DNA of 38,970 nt, from assembly GCA_037140715.1 (NCBI GenBank), contig JBAXDX010000019.1, positions 1-38,970 on the forward strand, read 5' to 3'. The position numbers and the translations under genes are program-made. Shown one piece after another: positions 25,770-35,128 of the stretch. Position 1 is the stretch's first letter; every line of letters begins with the position of its first letter. Source of the DNA: JAUZPB01 sp037140715 (GTDB taxonomy: Bacteria; Bacteroidota; Ignavibacteria; Ignavibacteriales; SURF-24). The notes under the pieces are model-generated. The model did no database searches, was not told the DNA's origin, and saw only the letters and a program-made list of their open reading frames with translations.

Positions 25770-25795
25770 AAAGACGGGCTTAATAACCCGTCTTT
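25770..25795. terminator. Terminator between convergent genes
   Basis: AAAGACGGG (25770-25778) and CCCGTCTTT (25787-25795) form a perfect 9-bp stem with an 8-nt loop. Symmetric A and T flanks allow function on either strand. Confidence 0.75.
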
Positions 25796-25852
25796 CAATA
25801 TCTTAACAAGCCGGTCAGGATAAAGTAGCCCGCAATAGTTATTCTGTATTCC

Positions 25853-26362
25853 TCATTCTGTACCGAAGATGATATTGTGTATGTCTGTCTCAAGCGTTTC
25901 TTTTGGTGCTTCGATTATTCTTCCTGCTTCCGTCTTGCCGTTATAAAAAATAATTGTCGGTATAAACCTAATCTTAAGGCTGTCAGCTTCGCCCGATGGG
26001 TCTTTCTTTTTCCTGTCAACCATAATAAGCTTAATTTTATCGGAGGGATATTCCAGAGAATCGAGGATTTTATAAAATCTTGGTATCTCGCGGCGGCTGT
26101 CGCCACACCATGCAGCCATAACGATGGTAATATCAAAATCCTTTATCTTTTCTTTTACGCCGTCAAGGTCTTTGATCTTAACCTTGTACCCCTCATATTC
26201 AGAATTAAACCACCATGAGAAAGTAGTGTCGCTAAAAACCGGGCGGTCGGAAATACCTGTTAACATCTGTCCTCCTGATTTTTCATCTGTAACCATCCTT
26301 GATTTATTTTGTGCCTGAAGTGTTACGACAAACAGTAAAGAAAATATAAGTAACCGGTTCAT
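25853..26362 (-). CDS. Secreted thioredoxin-like protein with a single-Cys active site
   Basis: This 169-aa protein has a signal peptide (MNRLLIFSLLFVV... ending LQAQ) and a thioredoxin fold. The active-site loop reads AAWCGDSRREIPRF, so the usual CxxC is CGDS: Cys86 is kept and the resolving Cys is Ser89. The cis-Pro loop RFIPTIIFY is present. The form suggests a one-Cys reductase or isomerase, or a non-redox role. Similar WCGDSRRE proteins occur in Bacteroidetes. I use the ATG at 26362 because GAGG lies 5 nt upstream; a longer in-frame start at 26401 would overlap the end of nadK. It lies 16 bp after nadK on the same strand and is probably co-transcribed. Confidence 0.83.
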   Translation of the reverse strand: MNRLLIFSLLFVVTLQAQNKSRMVTDEKSGGQMLTGISDRPVFSDTTFSWWFNSEYEGYKVKIKDLDGVKEKIKDFDITIVMAAWCGDSRREIPRFYKILDSLEYPSDKIKLIMVDRKKKDPSGEADSLKIRFIPTIIFYNGKTEAGRIIEAPKETLETDIHNIIFGTE

Positions 26363-26378
26363 TATAACCTCATTTTTT

Positions 26379-27260
26379 TTATTGAATCCTTCTCGCGTCA
26401 AGTCCCCAGAAGAGTTTTTCTCTTAATATCTTAAAATAATTTGTAGAATTAGTGTGAATGAGCCTTATTATCTTCCCGCTTTTGTAAACAGAGATATCCA
26501 ACGGTGGCGGGTAACTGGAAACTCTCTGCCCGTCGCAGTTTATCTGAATATTCTTATGATGTGAACTTATCTTAATCGATATTATTTTATCGCTGGAAAG
26601 TACTAACGGACGCATAGTAAGTGAATGCGGTGAAATAGGACTGATTGTAATTACAGAAGCTTCAGGACTGACAATCGGTCCGCCGGCAGAAAGGGAATAA
26701 CCGGTTGAGCCGGTAGGTGTGGCAAGTATAAGTCCGTCTGCAGCGAATGTTGTCACATAATCATTGTTTACCATAAGAGAAAGTTCTATCATTTTAGGCC
26801 AGCCGCCTTTATCAATCACAATATCATTAGCTGCATAGAGCTTATTGCTACCACTTATAGAGAGGTCGCCTTCAAGTAGCATACGTTCTTCGATTTGATA
26901 CTCTCCGTTTTTAATCTCTTCCAGCGAATTATCTATTGAGTTCATATCAAACTCAGCAAGGAAGCCCAGCTTGCCGAAATTAATTCCGAAGATGGGGGTC
27001 TTACTTTCCCGGGCAAAGAAAGCCGTGTGAAGCATCGTGCCATCCCCGCCAATTGAGGCAATAAGGTCGCAGCTATCGAACAGGTCTTCGGTATCAATGA
27101 ATCTGCAATGTTTAAGTTGTGGCGGAAGTTCATCGTAAATTTGTCTGGTCTTTGCGCTAAATATAAAGTTGAACCCGTGTTCTTTTAATTTCTGGGCAAA
27201 GAAAGCGGTAACCCTGCCGATATTTTCCTTCGATATATTTGGAATTATGCCTATTGTCAT
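26379..27260 (-). CDS. nadK: NAD kinase
   Basis: This 293-aa enzyme phosphorylates NAD to NADP. The hallmark GGDGTMLHTAF (Asp73 in the GGDG motif) and the second motif ATPTGSTGYSLSAGGP are intact, and the C-terminal NCDGQ block is present. Such kinases use ATP and, in some bacteria, polyphosphate; the ppk1 gene lies nearby on the other strand, but this alone does not show polyphosphate use. It is the first gene of a likely two-gene unit with the thioredoxin-like gene. The ribosome binding site is weak. Confidence 0.96.
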   Translation of the reverse strand: MTIGIIPNISKENIGRVTAFFAQKLKEHGFNFIFSAKTRQIYDELPPQLKHCRFIDTEDLFDSCDLIASIGGDGTMLHTAFFARESKTPIFGINFGKLGFLAEFDMNSIDNSLEEIKNGEYQIEERMLLEGDLSISGSNKLYAANDIVIDKGGWPKMIELSLMVNNDYVTTFAADGLILATPTGSTGYSLSAGGPIVSPEASVITISPISPHSLTMRPLVLSSDKIISIKISSHHKNIQINCDGQRVSSYPPPLDISVYKSGKIIRLIHTNSTNYFKILREKLFWGLDARRIQ

Positions 27261-27509
27261 ATTAACAGCCCGCGATAATGGATACTCAGGTTTAATGCTT
27301 TATTTTCTGAGCTAAGATAATAAATAAAGTTTATTAACCCAACAAAAATTATGGCAGGTTTTATATAAATCATGTGTGCTGCGGATGTAAAGATTCTAAT
27401 TTACCATGTTCTAATCTGTTTTATTTTGACTAAAATTGCTATATTGGAGCCATGATAGAAGGAAACATGTATCCGTCCAAACATTAACAATTATGGAGTC
27501 ATAAACTAA

Positions 27510-28010
27510 ATGGAGCATAATCACAGAATCCGTCCATCGTGGGACGATTATTTTCTAAAGCTTGCCATGCTGGTTTCCGAACGCTCGACTTGTCCGAGGA
27601 TGCATTGCGGATGCGTACTGGTTCGCGACAGGCAGATACTTTCAACAGGCTATAACGGCTCAATACCCGGCAGTTCGCATTGTGAGGATGTCGGCTGTTA
27701 TATTGTTGATAATCATTGTGTCAGAACAATCCACGCGGAAATGAATGCTATAATTCAATGTTCTGCTCATGGTATTTCCACTTCAGGGGCCGTTGCTTAT
27801 GTTACCAATATGCCCTGCACTAACTGCTCGAAAGCATTAATAGCAGCTAAGATAAAAGAAATTATAATATTTTCTGATTATCATGATACACTTGCAGAAG
27901 AATTCTTTGAAAATGCGGGAATTATTATCCGAAGGCAAAAGGTTCCGGAGTTACAAATCTTCTACGACCTTGACAATTATTCATCAGCCAGAAAGAGAGA
28001 ACTTACATAA
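27510..28010 (+). CDS. dCMP deaminase family protein
   Basis: This 166-aa zinc-dependent deaminase probably converts dCMP to dUMP for dTTP synthesis. The zinc and catalytic residues are His75 and Glu77 in IHAEMNA and Cys103/Cys106 in PCTNC. SERSTCPRMHCGCVLV and STGYNGSIPG match the dCMP-deaminase/ComEB group rather than cytidine deaminases. A GGAG site lies about 11 nt before the ATG, a little far. ppk1 starts 78 bp downstream on the same strand, so the two may share a transcript. An overlapping ORF at 27883-28110 is a shadow. Confidence 0.9.
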   Translation: MEHNHRIRPSWDDYFLKLAMLVSERSTCPRMHCGCVLVRDRQILSTGYNGSIPGSSHCEDVGCYIVDNHCVRTIHAEMNAIIQCSAHGISTSGAVAYVTNMPCTNCSKALIAAKIKEIIIFSDYHDTLAEEFFENAGIIIRRQKVPELQIFYDLDNYSSARKRELT

Positions 28011-28088
28011 GTGGTTATCAGTTTTGAATGAAGAATATAATAGGAAAAGAATCAGGTCAATTATCAATTATTCACTAAGAAGAACAAC

Positions 28089-30251
28089 ATGCAAGCCAAA
28101 GATTTATTAAAAAAGTATAACAATCCAAAAAATTTCTTTAACCGCGACTTAAGCTGGATAGAGTTTAACAGGCGCGTTCTCGAAGAAGCAATAAACCCGC
28201 AGACACCACTACTTGAAAAGGTTAAATTCCTTTCCATTTTTAGTTCTAACCTTGATGAGTTCTATATGATTCGAATCTCAGGACTTAAAGAGCAGGTAAT
28301 AGCTAATGTACCAGATCTGACAATCGACGGATTAACGCCGATAGAGCAGATACAGAGGATCGAAAAGGAAATTCTTCCGATGCTTAAAATCGTTAAGGAT
28401 ATCTGGACTGATGAAATAATACCGGGATTGAGACAAAACAATATTATAATAGCCAGTATTGATGAAGATTTCTCGCCTAATGAGCAAAAACTGTTGAATG
28501 ATTACTTTAAAAAAGAAATATTCCCTGTGCTGACACCATTGGCTTTTGACCCCGGCAGACCTTTCCCATATATATCGAATCTGTCATTAAGTCTGGCTGT
28601 TGTTGTGCGGAAACCCACAGGCAAAGAGCATTTTGCAAGAGTTAAGGTGCCAAACATTCTGTCGCGTCTTATTCATTTCGATGATCTTATAAATTCTGAG
28701 AAAAAGACTGTTTCGCACGTAAATACAAGGTTCGTCTGGGTGGGTGACCTGATTAAGATTAACCTGTACCTCTTATTCCCCGGTATGGAGATTCTTCAGT
28801 CTTACCGTTTCAGAACTACAAGGGATACGGATATTGAGCTTCAGGAAGATGAAGCTGATGATCTTTTGCAGGTAATCGAGGAGAATATCCGGCAGAGAAG
28901 GTTCGGTTCCGTAGTCCGGCTTGAAATAGCCAGCGATATGCCTGACCACCTGCAGAAAACACTGATTAAGAATCTTGAGATTACCAAAGAAGACGTCCAG
29001 AGTATAGAAGGCCCACTCGGAATGTCCGATGTAATTAAGCTCTGCGACCTGCCTTTCCATAATCTTAAAGATAAACCGCACCATCCGGTTATCCCCTCGG
29101 TTTTTGAAGGGGATGAAAATATCTTCAGCAAGATAAAAAAACGTGATATTCTGATTCATCATCCTTACCATTCTTTTTCGCCTGTTATTGATTTTATCAA
29201 GACAGCCTCCCTTGACCCGGATGTGTTGGCCATTAAACAGACTCTTTACCGCGTAGGTGCAAATTCGCCCATTGTCGGAGCGCTAATTGAGGCAGCTCAG
29301 AGAGGCAAGCAGGTTGCGGTGCTTGTAGAACTAAAAGCACGATTCGATGAGGAAAATAATATTTACTGGGCGCGCGAACTTGAAAAGGTTGGCGTCCATG
29401 TTATATATGGTCTTGTTGGTCTTAAGACTCACGCTAAAATGGCACTCATAGTCAGAAAAGAAAATGATGGCGTTAAACGTTATGTCCATTTAGGTACGGG
29501 CAACTATAACTCATTTACCGCTAAAATATACACAGACATCGGGCTTTTTACTGCGAATGAGGATATCTGCGCCGATGTTTCCGACCTGTTTAATTATTTG
29601 ACCGGCTATTCAAACCAGAAGGATTTCCGTAAACTCTTTGTCGCTCCTATTAATATGAAAGAGAAATTCCTCAGGCTTATCGGTCGCGAAATCGAGAACG
29701 TAAAAGCCGGAGGCAAGGGGCATTTGATATTTAAGTTTAACTCTCTGGTTGACCCGATTTTAATCGCTGCTCTTTACGAAGCTTCAAACTGTGGCATTAA
29801 GATTGAACTGATAGTCCGTGGAATTTGTTGTCTTATACCCGGGGTTTCCGGTTTAAGCGAGAACATCAAAGTAGTCAGTATTGTTGGACGCTACCTTGAG
29901 CATAGCAGGATTTTTTATTTCTATAATAATGGCAGTGAAGATATTTACCTCAGCAGTGCAGACCTGATGCCTCGCAACCTGTACCGTCGCGTTGAAATAG
30001 CTTTCCCGCTTACAGATGATAACCTTAAACAGTATCTGATTAAAACTGTGCTTAATGTATCGCTTAAGGATAACGTAAAAGCCCGACAGCTTAAGCCTGA
30101 TGGCAAATATGTTATTCCTGAGTTGGCAGAAGATGCAAGAAAGATTAGTTCCCAGGAATGGCTGATGAACTTTGCCATAAAAGAGAGTAAGAATAAAATC
30201 AAGCAAAAGATTATTCGATTGAATGACGGTGTTATTAAATTTCCAAAATAA
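28089..30251 (+). CDS. ppk1: Polyphosphate kinase 1
   Basis: This 720-aa enzyme makes inorganic polyphosphate from ATP reversibly. The N-terminal domain begins FNRDLSWIEFNRRVLEEA. Catalytic phospholipase-D-like blocks follow: HHPYHSFSPVIDFI, IKQTLYRVG and the two conserved histidines His448 (KTHAKM) and His467 (VHLGTGNYN). Their spacing of 19 residues equals that of His435/His454 in E. coli Ppk. Length is typical. It is probably co-transcribed with the dCMP deaminase gene. No exopolyphosphatase (ppx) gene is adjacent. Confidence 0.96.
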   Translation: MQAKDLLKKYNNPKNFFNRDLSWIEFNRRVLEEAINPQTPLLEKVKFLSIFSSNLDEFYMIRISGLKEQVIANVPDLTIDGLTPIEQIQRIEKEILPMLKIVKDIWTDEIIPGLRQNNIIIASIDEDFSPNEQKLLNDYFKKEIFPVLTPLAFDPGRPFPYISNLSLSLAVVVRKPTGKEHFARVKVPNILSRLIHFDDLINSEKKTVSHVNTRFVWVGDLIKINLYLLFPGMEILQSYRFRTTRDTDIELQEDEADDLLQVIEENIRQRRFGSVVRLEIASDMPDHLQKTLIKNLEITKEDVQSIEGPLGMSDVIKLCDLPFHNLKDKPHHPVIPSVFEGDENIFSKIKKRDILIHHPYHSFSPVIDFIKTASLDPDVLAIKQTLYRVGANSPIVGALIEAAQRGKQVAVLVELKARFDEENNIYWARELEKVGVHVIYGLVGLKTHAKMALIVRKENDGVKRYVHLGTGNYNSFTAKIYTDIGLFTANEDICADVSDLFNYLTGYSNQKDFRKLFVAPINMKEKFLRLIGREIENVKAGGKGHLIFKFNSLVDPILIAALYEASNCGIKIELIVRGICCLIPGVSGLSENIKVVSIVGRYLEHSRIFYFYNNGSEDIYLSSADLMPRNLYRRVEIAFPLTDDNLKQYLIKTVLNVSLKDNVKARQLKPDGKYVIPELAEDARKISSQEWLMNFAIKESKNKIKQKIIRLNDGVIKFPK

Positions 30252-30303
30252 CTATAACCCGGAGACGATTTATCGGTATGACAGGCATCTCCTGTATAGT
30301 TTT
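30250..30303 (+). terminator. Possible terminator after ppk1
   Basis: AACTATA (30250-30256) with GGAGA (30261-30265) pair with TCTCC (30288-30292) and TATAGTT (30295-30301). The stem is interrupted and ends in only four T residues, so it is a weak terminator at best. Confidence 0.4.
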
Positions 30304-30372
30304 ATCTTGCAATTTTCTATGAATATGCGTAAACTTTCTATGGTATTTATCATTAATAAGCACAATTAAAGT

Positions 30373-31041
30373 ATGTATCTATTATTTATAATTTTATTGT
30401 TATCATATCTGGTCGGCTCTGTTCCTACAAGCATTATTGTAAGCAGATTAGTCAGGGGCATAGATATACGTAATTATGGTAGCGGGAATGCCGGTGGCAC
30501 AAATGTTTATCGTATACTGGGATGGAAATACGGGATCCTCGTTATCCTCCTTGATGCGCTGAAAGGTGCGGTTGCCGTAGTCTTTATAGCCCGGCTTTAC
30601 CAGGGAAGCGTGCCTTTTGAAAACGCTACTCCTTTCGATGACTTTACCCTCATTCAAATCCTGGCGGGGCTTACGGCTGTAATAGGTCATGTATGGACAG
30701 TTTTCGCCGGCTTCAAAGGCGGTAAGGGTATAGCAACTGCTCTGGGGATGTTGTTTACAATTATTACAGTTGATATGATTGTTGCCATCGTAGTCTTTGC
30801 GATTGTTGTAATGATTACTAAATATATTTCTCTTGGCTCTATTCTGGGAGCTATATCAGTTCCGCTTGTGCTTATCATCCGCGAAAATATATTTCACGTT
30901 GATATCCCGGGTTACGGAATTGTACTTCCCTTTACAATTGGTATCAGTTTTCTTATCATTTATACTCACCGCGCAAACGTCAGAAGACTTTTAGCCGGCA
31001 ATGAAAACAGGATAAATCTTTTCGGTAAAAAAAGTGGCTGA
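30373..31041 (+). CDS. plsY: Glycerol-3-phosphate acyltransferase PlsY
   Basis: This 222-aa inner-membrane acyltransferase transfers the acyl group from acyl-phosphate to glycerol-3-phosphate, the first step of phospholipid synthesis. The three PlsY motifs are visible: GSVPTSIIVSR, the glycine/Asn-rich GSGNAGGTNVYR, and GHVWTVFAGFKGGKGIAT. About five membrane helices are present. gpsA, which makes the glycerol-3-phosphate, starts 49 bp downstream on the same strand, giving a functionally matched pair. The acyl-phosphate supplier PlsX is not in the window. No clear Shine-Dalgarno site precedes the ATG. Confidence 0.96.
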   Translation: MYLLFIILLLSYLVGSVPTSIIVSRLVRGIDIRNYGSGNAGGTNVYRILGWKYGILVILLDALKGAVAVVFIARLYQGSVPFENATPFDDFTLIQILAGLTAVIGHVWTVFAGFKGGKGIATALGMLFTIITVDMIVAIVVFAIVVMITKYISLGSILGAISVPLVLIIRENIFHVDIPGYGIVLPFTIGISFLIIYTHRANVRRLLAGNENRINLFGKKSG

Positions 31042-31090
31042 GAAGGTTGCTTAATCTTCCTTTCCAATTAGAAACATAAAGACACCAACT

Positions 31091-32089
31091 ATGAATATTT
31101 CCGTAATCGGCGCTGGCGGCTGGGGTACTACTCTTTCAATATTACTCCATTACAATGGACATAATGTTTCTCTCTGGGAACATGACAGAGCATATTCCAA
31201 AGACCTTAACAAGTGCAGAATAAATAAGATTTACCTGCCCGGCATTGAAATACCTAAGGGAATTACAATAACCCACGACCTCAACCAGGCCTCTTCAAAC
31301 CAGCATATACTCGTTCTGGCTGTCCCGTCACAATTCATGCGGAACGTAGTCAGGAAATTTGATTACAATGATGTAAGAAATACAATATTTGTTAGTGTTT
31401 CCAAAGGTGTTGAGAATAAGTCGCTGCTTACTATGTCACAGATGCTCCAGGATCAGCTACCTTTTCTTGATTCTGAACAGATTGGTGTACTCTCCGGTCC
31501 CAGCCATGCTGAAGAAGTAAGCCACAGGATTCCGACTGCTGTTGTCGCCGCTTCAACAAGCATAGCTACATCAAAAAGCATTCAGGCGGCTTTTATAGTT
31601 TCATATTTCAGGGTGTATTCATCTACCGATATTCTCGGCGTGGAGCTTGGCGGAGCTGTTAAGAATGTCATGGCGATTGGTGCGGGTATTATTGACGGTG
31701 CAAATTTCGGAGATAATACAAAAGCTGCCATTATGACCCGTGGAATTGCTGAAATCTCCAGACTTGGCGTTGCAATAGGAGCCAGAACGGAGACATTTGC
31801 CGGACTTTCAGGCATGGGTGATCTTATTGTAACCTGTATGAGCAAACACAGTCGCAACCGTTTTGTCGGAGAAAAGATAGGAGAAGGAAAAACGCTTAAG
31901 GAAATCTTAAAAACAATGACCATGGTAGCCGAAGGCGTTGAAACATGTCGCTCGGTTAAACAGCTTTCCGAACAGCATCAGGTATCCACTCCGATTATTG
32001 ACGAGGTTTATAAAGTCCTCTTTGAACAAAAAGACCCGGTCAAAGCTACTACCGATCTTATGACCAGAGATATGAAATCAGAAGTGTAA
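31091..32089 (+). CDS. gpsA: Glycerol-3-phosphate dehydrogenase [NAD(P)+]
   Basis: This 332-aa enzyme reduces dihydroxyacetone phosphate to sn-glycerol-3-phosphate. The Rossmann motif VIGAGGWGTTL (5-15), SVSKGVE (Lys105), LSGPSHAEEV and the catalytic GGAVKNVMAIGAG (Lys191) are intact, as is GLSGMGDLIVTC. It supplies substrate to the PlsY encoded just upstream and is probably co-transcribed with it. It converges with the TPR gene, with only about 50 bp between the stop codons and no evident terminator. Confidence 0.97.
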   Translation: MNISVIGAGGWGTTLSILLHYNGHNVSLWEHDRAYSKDLNKCRINKIYLPGIEIPKGITITHDLNQASSNQHILVLAVPSQFMRNVVRKFDYNDVRNTIFVSVSKGVENKSLLTMSQMLQDQLPFLDSEQIGVLSGPSHAEEVSHRIPTAVVAASTSIATSKSIQAAFIVSYFRVYSSTDILGVELGGAVKNVMAIGAGIIDGANFGDNTKAAIMTRGIAEISRLGVAIGARTETFAGLSGMGDLIVTCMSKHSRNRFVGEKIGEGKTLKEILKTMTMVAEGVETCRSVKQLSEQHQVSTPIIDEVYKVLFEQKDPVKATTDLMTRDMKSEV

Positions 32090-32138
32090 CATTAACCCCC
32101 GGCGCTCTCTTAAAAGTTACAAATTACTTCTCTTCATA

Positions 32139-33281
32139 TTACCATTTCCCGAAAGGTTTTTCAATATATTTCTTAGCCAGCACGCGGGACTGTCCGAATT
32201 CTTTTATATCAAGGAGTTCCTTGTAACAGGCAAGGGCTTTATCTCTTTGTCCGGACTGGTCATAAATATTGCCGATGTATAGAACGGAGTTTACGAGAAA
32301 TCCTGACTGATTAGCACCGTCAAGCTTTCTTGAAAGATTTTCACATAGCTTAAAGTACATGAGAGCTGAATCAAATTGTCCCATCAGCTTCTTGTGATAA
32401 CCGAGATAATATACAGCCTCACGGCTGGCAGCGTTATCATAGCCGGTCAAACCCTTACTAACTTTGGTCAGCACATCGTTAAAGACAAAGTCAGCCGTCT
32501 GAAAGTCCCCTTTCTTTACGCTTATACGTCCTGCATAGCGTTCAAAGACGGGGTTATCAGGATACTCTCTGTTAAGCAGACGGGCATATTCAAGCGCCTT
32601 ATCGTAATTTCCCTCGAACTGATAATAAAGTTGCATCAGGAAATACCTTGCTTCAGTTTTTGCATATTTCCCCCTTAATGCCACATTGGAAAGTTCCTTT
32701 ATACCTCTTTCTTTATCTCCCACAGGAAAGAAAATCATAAGCGGTATGACGAACGGGTAGTGCTGCGGAATGATAGATGCATAATAATTATAAATACCGA
32801 AACCAAGCTGTACATCAACATTATCAGGATTAAGCTTATATGCACGGTAAATGATTGGCAAAGCATCGCGCCCGTCATCAGCTGCCTTCAGCCAGCTTTC
32901 GCGGAAGGCACGCAGCCACCCGCGGAATCCGATTGATCCTCCCTTAAAGAATAGAGCATCCACGTTTGCTTCATCTTTTTTAAGTATCTGGTCGCACTGG
33001 TAAATCACATCCTCAAGCTTTGCAAAGAAAATATCATCATAGCTTTCATTATCCACATCAAGCATTATCTTCCACCAGTCAGTCATTGCAAGGAAGAACT
33101 TCCCCGCAGGACGACTGGGATAATCAGCAATTACTCCCTTAAAGACGCGCTCTGCTTCATCAAACTTAATATTATATATCTTGTTAATCCCAATTGTTAC
33201 CAGCGAATCAAATCTGTCCGGCTGCGCTCTGAGAGATGTGGTGGCAACAACAATAAATAACAGCAAGCATAATCTTTTCAA
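32139..33281 (-). CDS. Secreted tetratricopeptide-repeat protein
   Basis: This 380-aa protein has a signal peptide (MKRLCLLLFIVVATTSLRAQ). The remainder is helical with TPR-like units: YNIKFDEAERVFKGVIADYP near 35-55, EGNYDKALEYARLLNREYP near 220-240, KKGDFQTADFVFNDVL, MGQFDSALMYFKLCENL and SGQRDKALACYKELL towards the end. The central part (about 95-200, including FFKGGSIGFRGWLRAFRESW) resembles a family often seen in Bacteroidetes/Ignavibacteria but carries no known catalytic motif. A periplasmic scaffold role is inferred. It lies downstream of glyS on the same strand, 120 bp apart. Confidence 0.8.
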   Translation of the reverse strand: MKRLCLLLFIVVATTSLRAQPDRFDSLVTIGINKIYNIKFDEAERVFKGVIADYPSRPAGKFFLAMTDWWKIMLDVDNESYDDIFFAKLEDVIYQCDQILKKDEANVDALFFKGGSIGFRGWLRAFRESWLKAADDGRDALPIIYRAYKLNPDNVDVQLGFGIYNYYASIIPQHYPFVIPLMIFFPVGDKERGIKELSNVALRGKYAKTEARYFLMQLYYQFEGNYDKALEYARLLNREYPDNPVFERYAGRISVKKGDFQTADFVFNDVLTKVSKGLTGYDNAASREAVYYLGYHKKLMGQFDSALMYFKLCENLSRKLDGANQSGFLVNSVLYIGNIYDQSGQRDKALACYKELLDIKEFGQSRVLAKKYIEKPFGKW

Positions 33282-33309
33282 TTAAAATTCTCCCACAATT
33301 GTATAACAT

Positions 33310-33338
33310 GGCAACATGGGAATCTTACTCATGCTGCC
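33310..33338. repeat. Hairpin between glyS and the TPR gene
   Basis: GGCAACATG (33310-33318) and CATGCTGCC (33330-33338) pair with one mismatch around 11 nt. It lies in the 120-bp gap after glyS and before the TPR gene (both minus). Without a T-run it is a doubtful terminator. Confidence 0.4.
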
Positions 33339-33401
33339 ACGCAGTTCTCATGTGTTTATACTTTTTAAAGTTAAATTTATATTTAGTATAACCTGGGGTT
33401 G

Positions 33402-34934
33402 CTATTTGCCGAAAGTATTAATCTTCCTGAGCAGATATACCAGCAGGTCGTCAGTCATAACTCTTTCCTGCGCCATTGAATCTCTTTCGCGGACGGTAAC
33501 CGTGTTATCTTCGAGCGTCTGCGTATCAACCGTGATGCAGTAAGGCGTTCCAATTTCATCCTGACGGCGGTATCTTCTGCCGACCGCTCCTTTGTCATCG
33601 TAAAATACTTTTAAGAAGGGGCGAAGATTATCATCAATCCTGCGTGCCACTTCAGGCATTCCGTCTTTATTCACCAGCGGAAGCACGGCTACTTTAACGG
33701 GCGCAAGCTTAGGATGGAATCTTAGGACTGACCGGGTTTCTCCGTTTACTTCTTCTTCATAGAATGCATCGACCAGGAAAGCCATGAACGAACGGCTTGC
33801 ACCCGCTGACGTCTCGATGATGAAAGGGGTAAATTTCTCTTTTGATTCTTCATCAAAATACTTAAGCGACTTGCCGGAAAATTCCTGATGACGGCTTAAA
33901 TCAAAGTCGGTTCTGTTATGGATACCTTCTATTTCTCCCCAGCCAAACGGAAAGAGATATTCCACATCAGTAGCTTCCTTTGCGTAATGAGCAAGTTTAT
34001 CTTTCGGATGGTCATGGTAGCGGAGTTTCTCCGGACTCATTCCCAGCGATTTGAACCATTCCAGTCTCTCTTTTTTCCAGTAATCATACCACTGCGTATC
34101 TTCCGCAGGCTTTACAAAGAACTGCATTTCCATCTGTTCAAACTCACGTGTACGGAAAAGAAAATTCTTTGTGTTTATTTCATTCCTGAAGGCTTTGCCT
34201 ATCTGAGCAATTCCGAAAGGAAGTTTCTGACGGCTGGAACTCTGAACGTTCAGGAAATTAACAAATATTCCCTGAGCTGTTTCAGGTCTTAAATAAACAA
34301 CAGCTCCTGTATCTTCAACCGGACCAATGAAAGTCTTGAACATAAGATTAAACTGTCTTGCCGCGGTAAACGTACCGGCATTACCGCACTGCGGACAGTT
34401 AAGCTTTGACAGCAAAAGTCCGCTTAGTTCTTTGTTCTCAATGATAGTGTCGAAAGCTGAGACAATAACAGACTCATCCTTAGCTCCGGTATATGCTTCT
34501 GATAACTTAGCCGACAAGTCCGCATCTGACGCGAGTGATTCGGATAATTCTTTAAGAGCCTTTTCCTTTCTCTTAGCCGGGATATTTTCAGCCAGCGTAT
34601 CGAGGCGGAAGCGCGCTTTGCACTGTTTACAGTCAATCATAGGGTCCGTAAAGTTTTCAACATGTCCGCTTGCTTCCCATACTCTCGGATGCATTAAGAT
34701 AGAAGCATCCAGCCCCTCAATGTTCTCACGGTAAGTCATGAACTTCCACCATTCTTCCTTAACATTCTTCAGAAGTTCAACTCCTAACGGGCCGTAATCC
34801 CAACAGCCATTAAGTCCGCCATAGATTTCGCTTGACTGAAAAACAAATCCTCTTCGCTTTGCCAGCGAAACGATTTTATCAATTACATCATTCTTATTTT
34901 TGCTTTGCTTTTCGATGGTATTTTTCTCCTTCAA
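33402..34934 (-). CDS. glyS: Glycyl-tRNA synthetase, homodimeric type (start uncertain)
   Basis: This class II synthetase of about 500 residues charges tRNA-Gly. It is the single-chain alpha2 type, as shown by GFVFQSSEIYGGLNGCWDYGPLG, the SGHVENFTDPM block, paired cysteines CKQCKARF and CPQCGNAG (a possible zinc site), the FNLMFKTFIGP and RPETAQGIFVNF blocks, and the C-terminal anticodon-binding domain with LAPVKVAVLPLVNKDG. The start is a problem. The most upstream candidate is a TTG at 34934, but the only good ribosome binding site, AAGGAG, lies 3-8 nt inside it. An ATC codon, not ATG, lies 9 nt after that site. No in-frame ATG precedes the conserved domain. Confidence 0.94.
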   Translation of the reverse strand: MKEKNTIEKQSKNKNDVIDKIVSLAKRRGFVFQSSEIYGGLNGCWDYGPLGVELLKNVKEEWWKFMTYRENIEGLDASILMHPRVWEASGHVENFTDPMIDCKQCKARFRLDTLAENIPAKRKEKALKELSESLASDADLSAKLSEAYTGAKDESVIVSAFDTIIENKELSGLLLSKLNCPQCGNAGTFTAARQFNLMFKTFIGPVEDTGAVVYLRPETAQGIFVNFLNVQSSSRQKLPFGIAQIGKAFRNEINTKNFLFRTREFEQMEMQFFVKPAEDTQWYDYWKKERLEWFKSLGMSPEKLRYHDHPKDKLAHYAKEATDVEYLFPFGWGEIEGIHNRTDFDLSRHQEFSGKSLKYFDEESKEKFTPFIIETSAGASRSFMAFLVDAFYEEEVNGETRSVLRFHPKLAPVKVAVLPLVNKDGMPEVARRIDDNLRPFLKVFYDDKGAVGRRYRRQDEIGTPYCITVDTQTLEDNTVTVRERDSMAQERVMTDDLLVYLLRKINTFGK

Positions 34935-35128
34935 TAGTTAAACTTCTGCAAATATAATAAAATAATCGGTTTTTTTAAGTCTTAATTTCCTTAAACGATA
35001 CAGATTGCACACTTAATTTATATTTCTGTGAAAATATTATTGCTGCCAAATGGAATATTGTCTAAATATAGAGTATATTTTGCATAAATTATTTCAATAA
35101 CTATTTAATCACAACTCAGGGAGGCGTA

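Noticed and set aside
27883..28110. 75-aa ORF spanning the dCMP deaminase/ppk1 junction
   Set aside because: Overlaps two well-supported genes in another frame and has no binding site or recognisable motif.
26379..30251. Polyphosphate-dependent NAD kinase system (nadK with ppk1)
   Set aside because: The genes are divergent and separated by a deaminase gene; proximity alone does not show that NadK uses polyphosphate.
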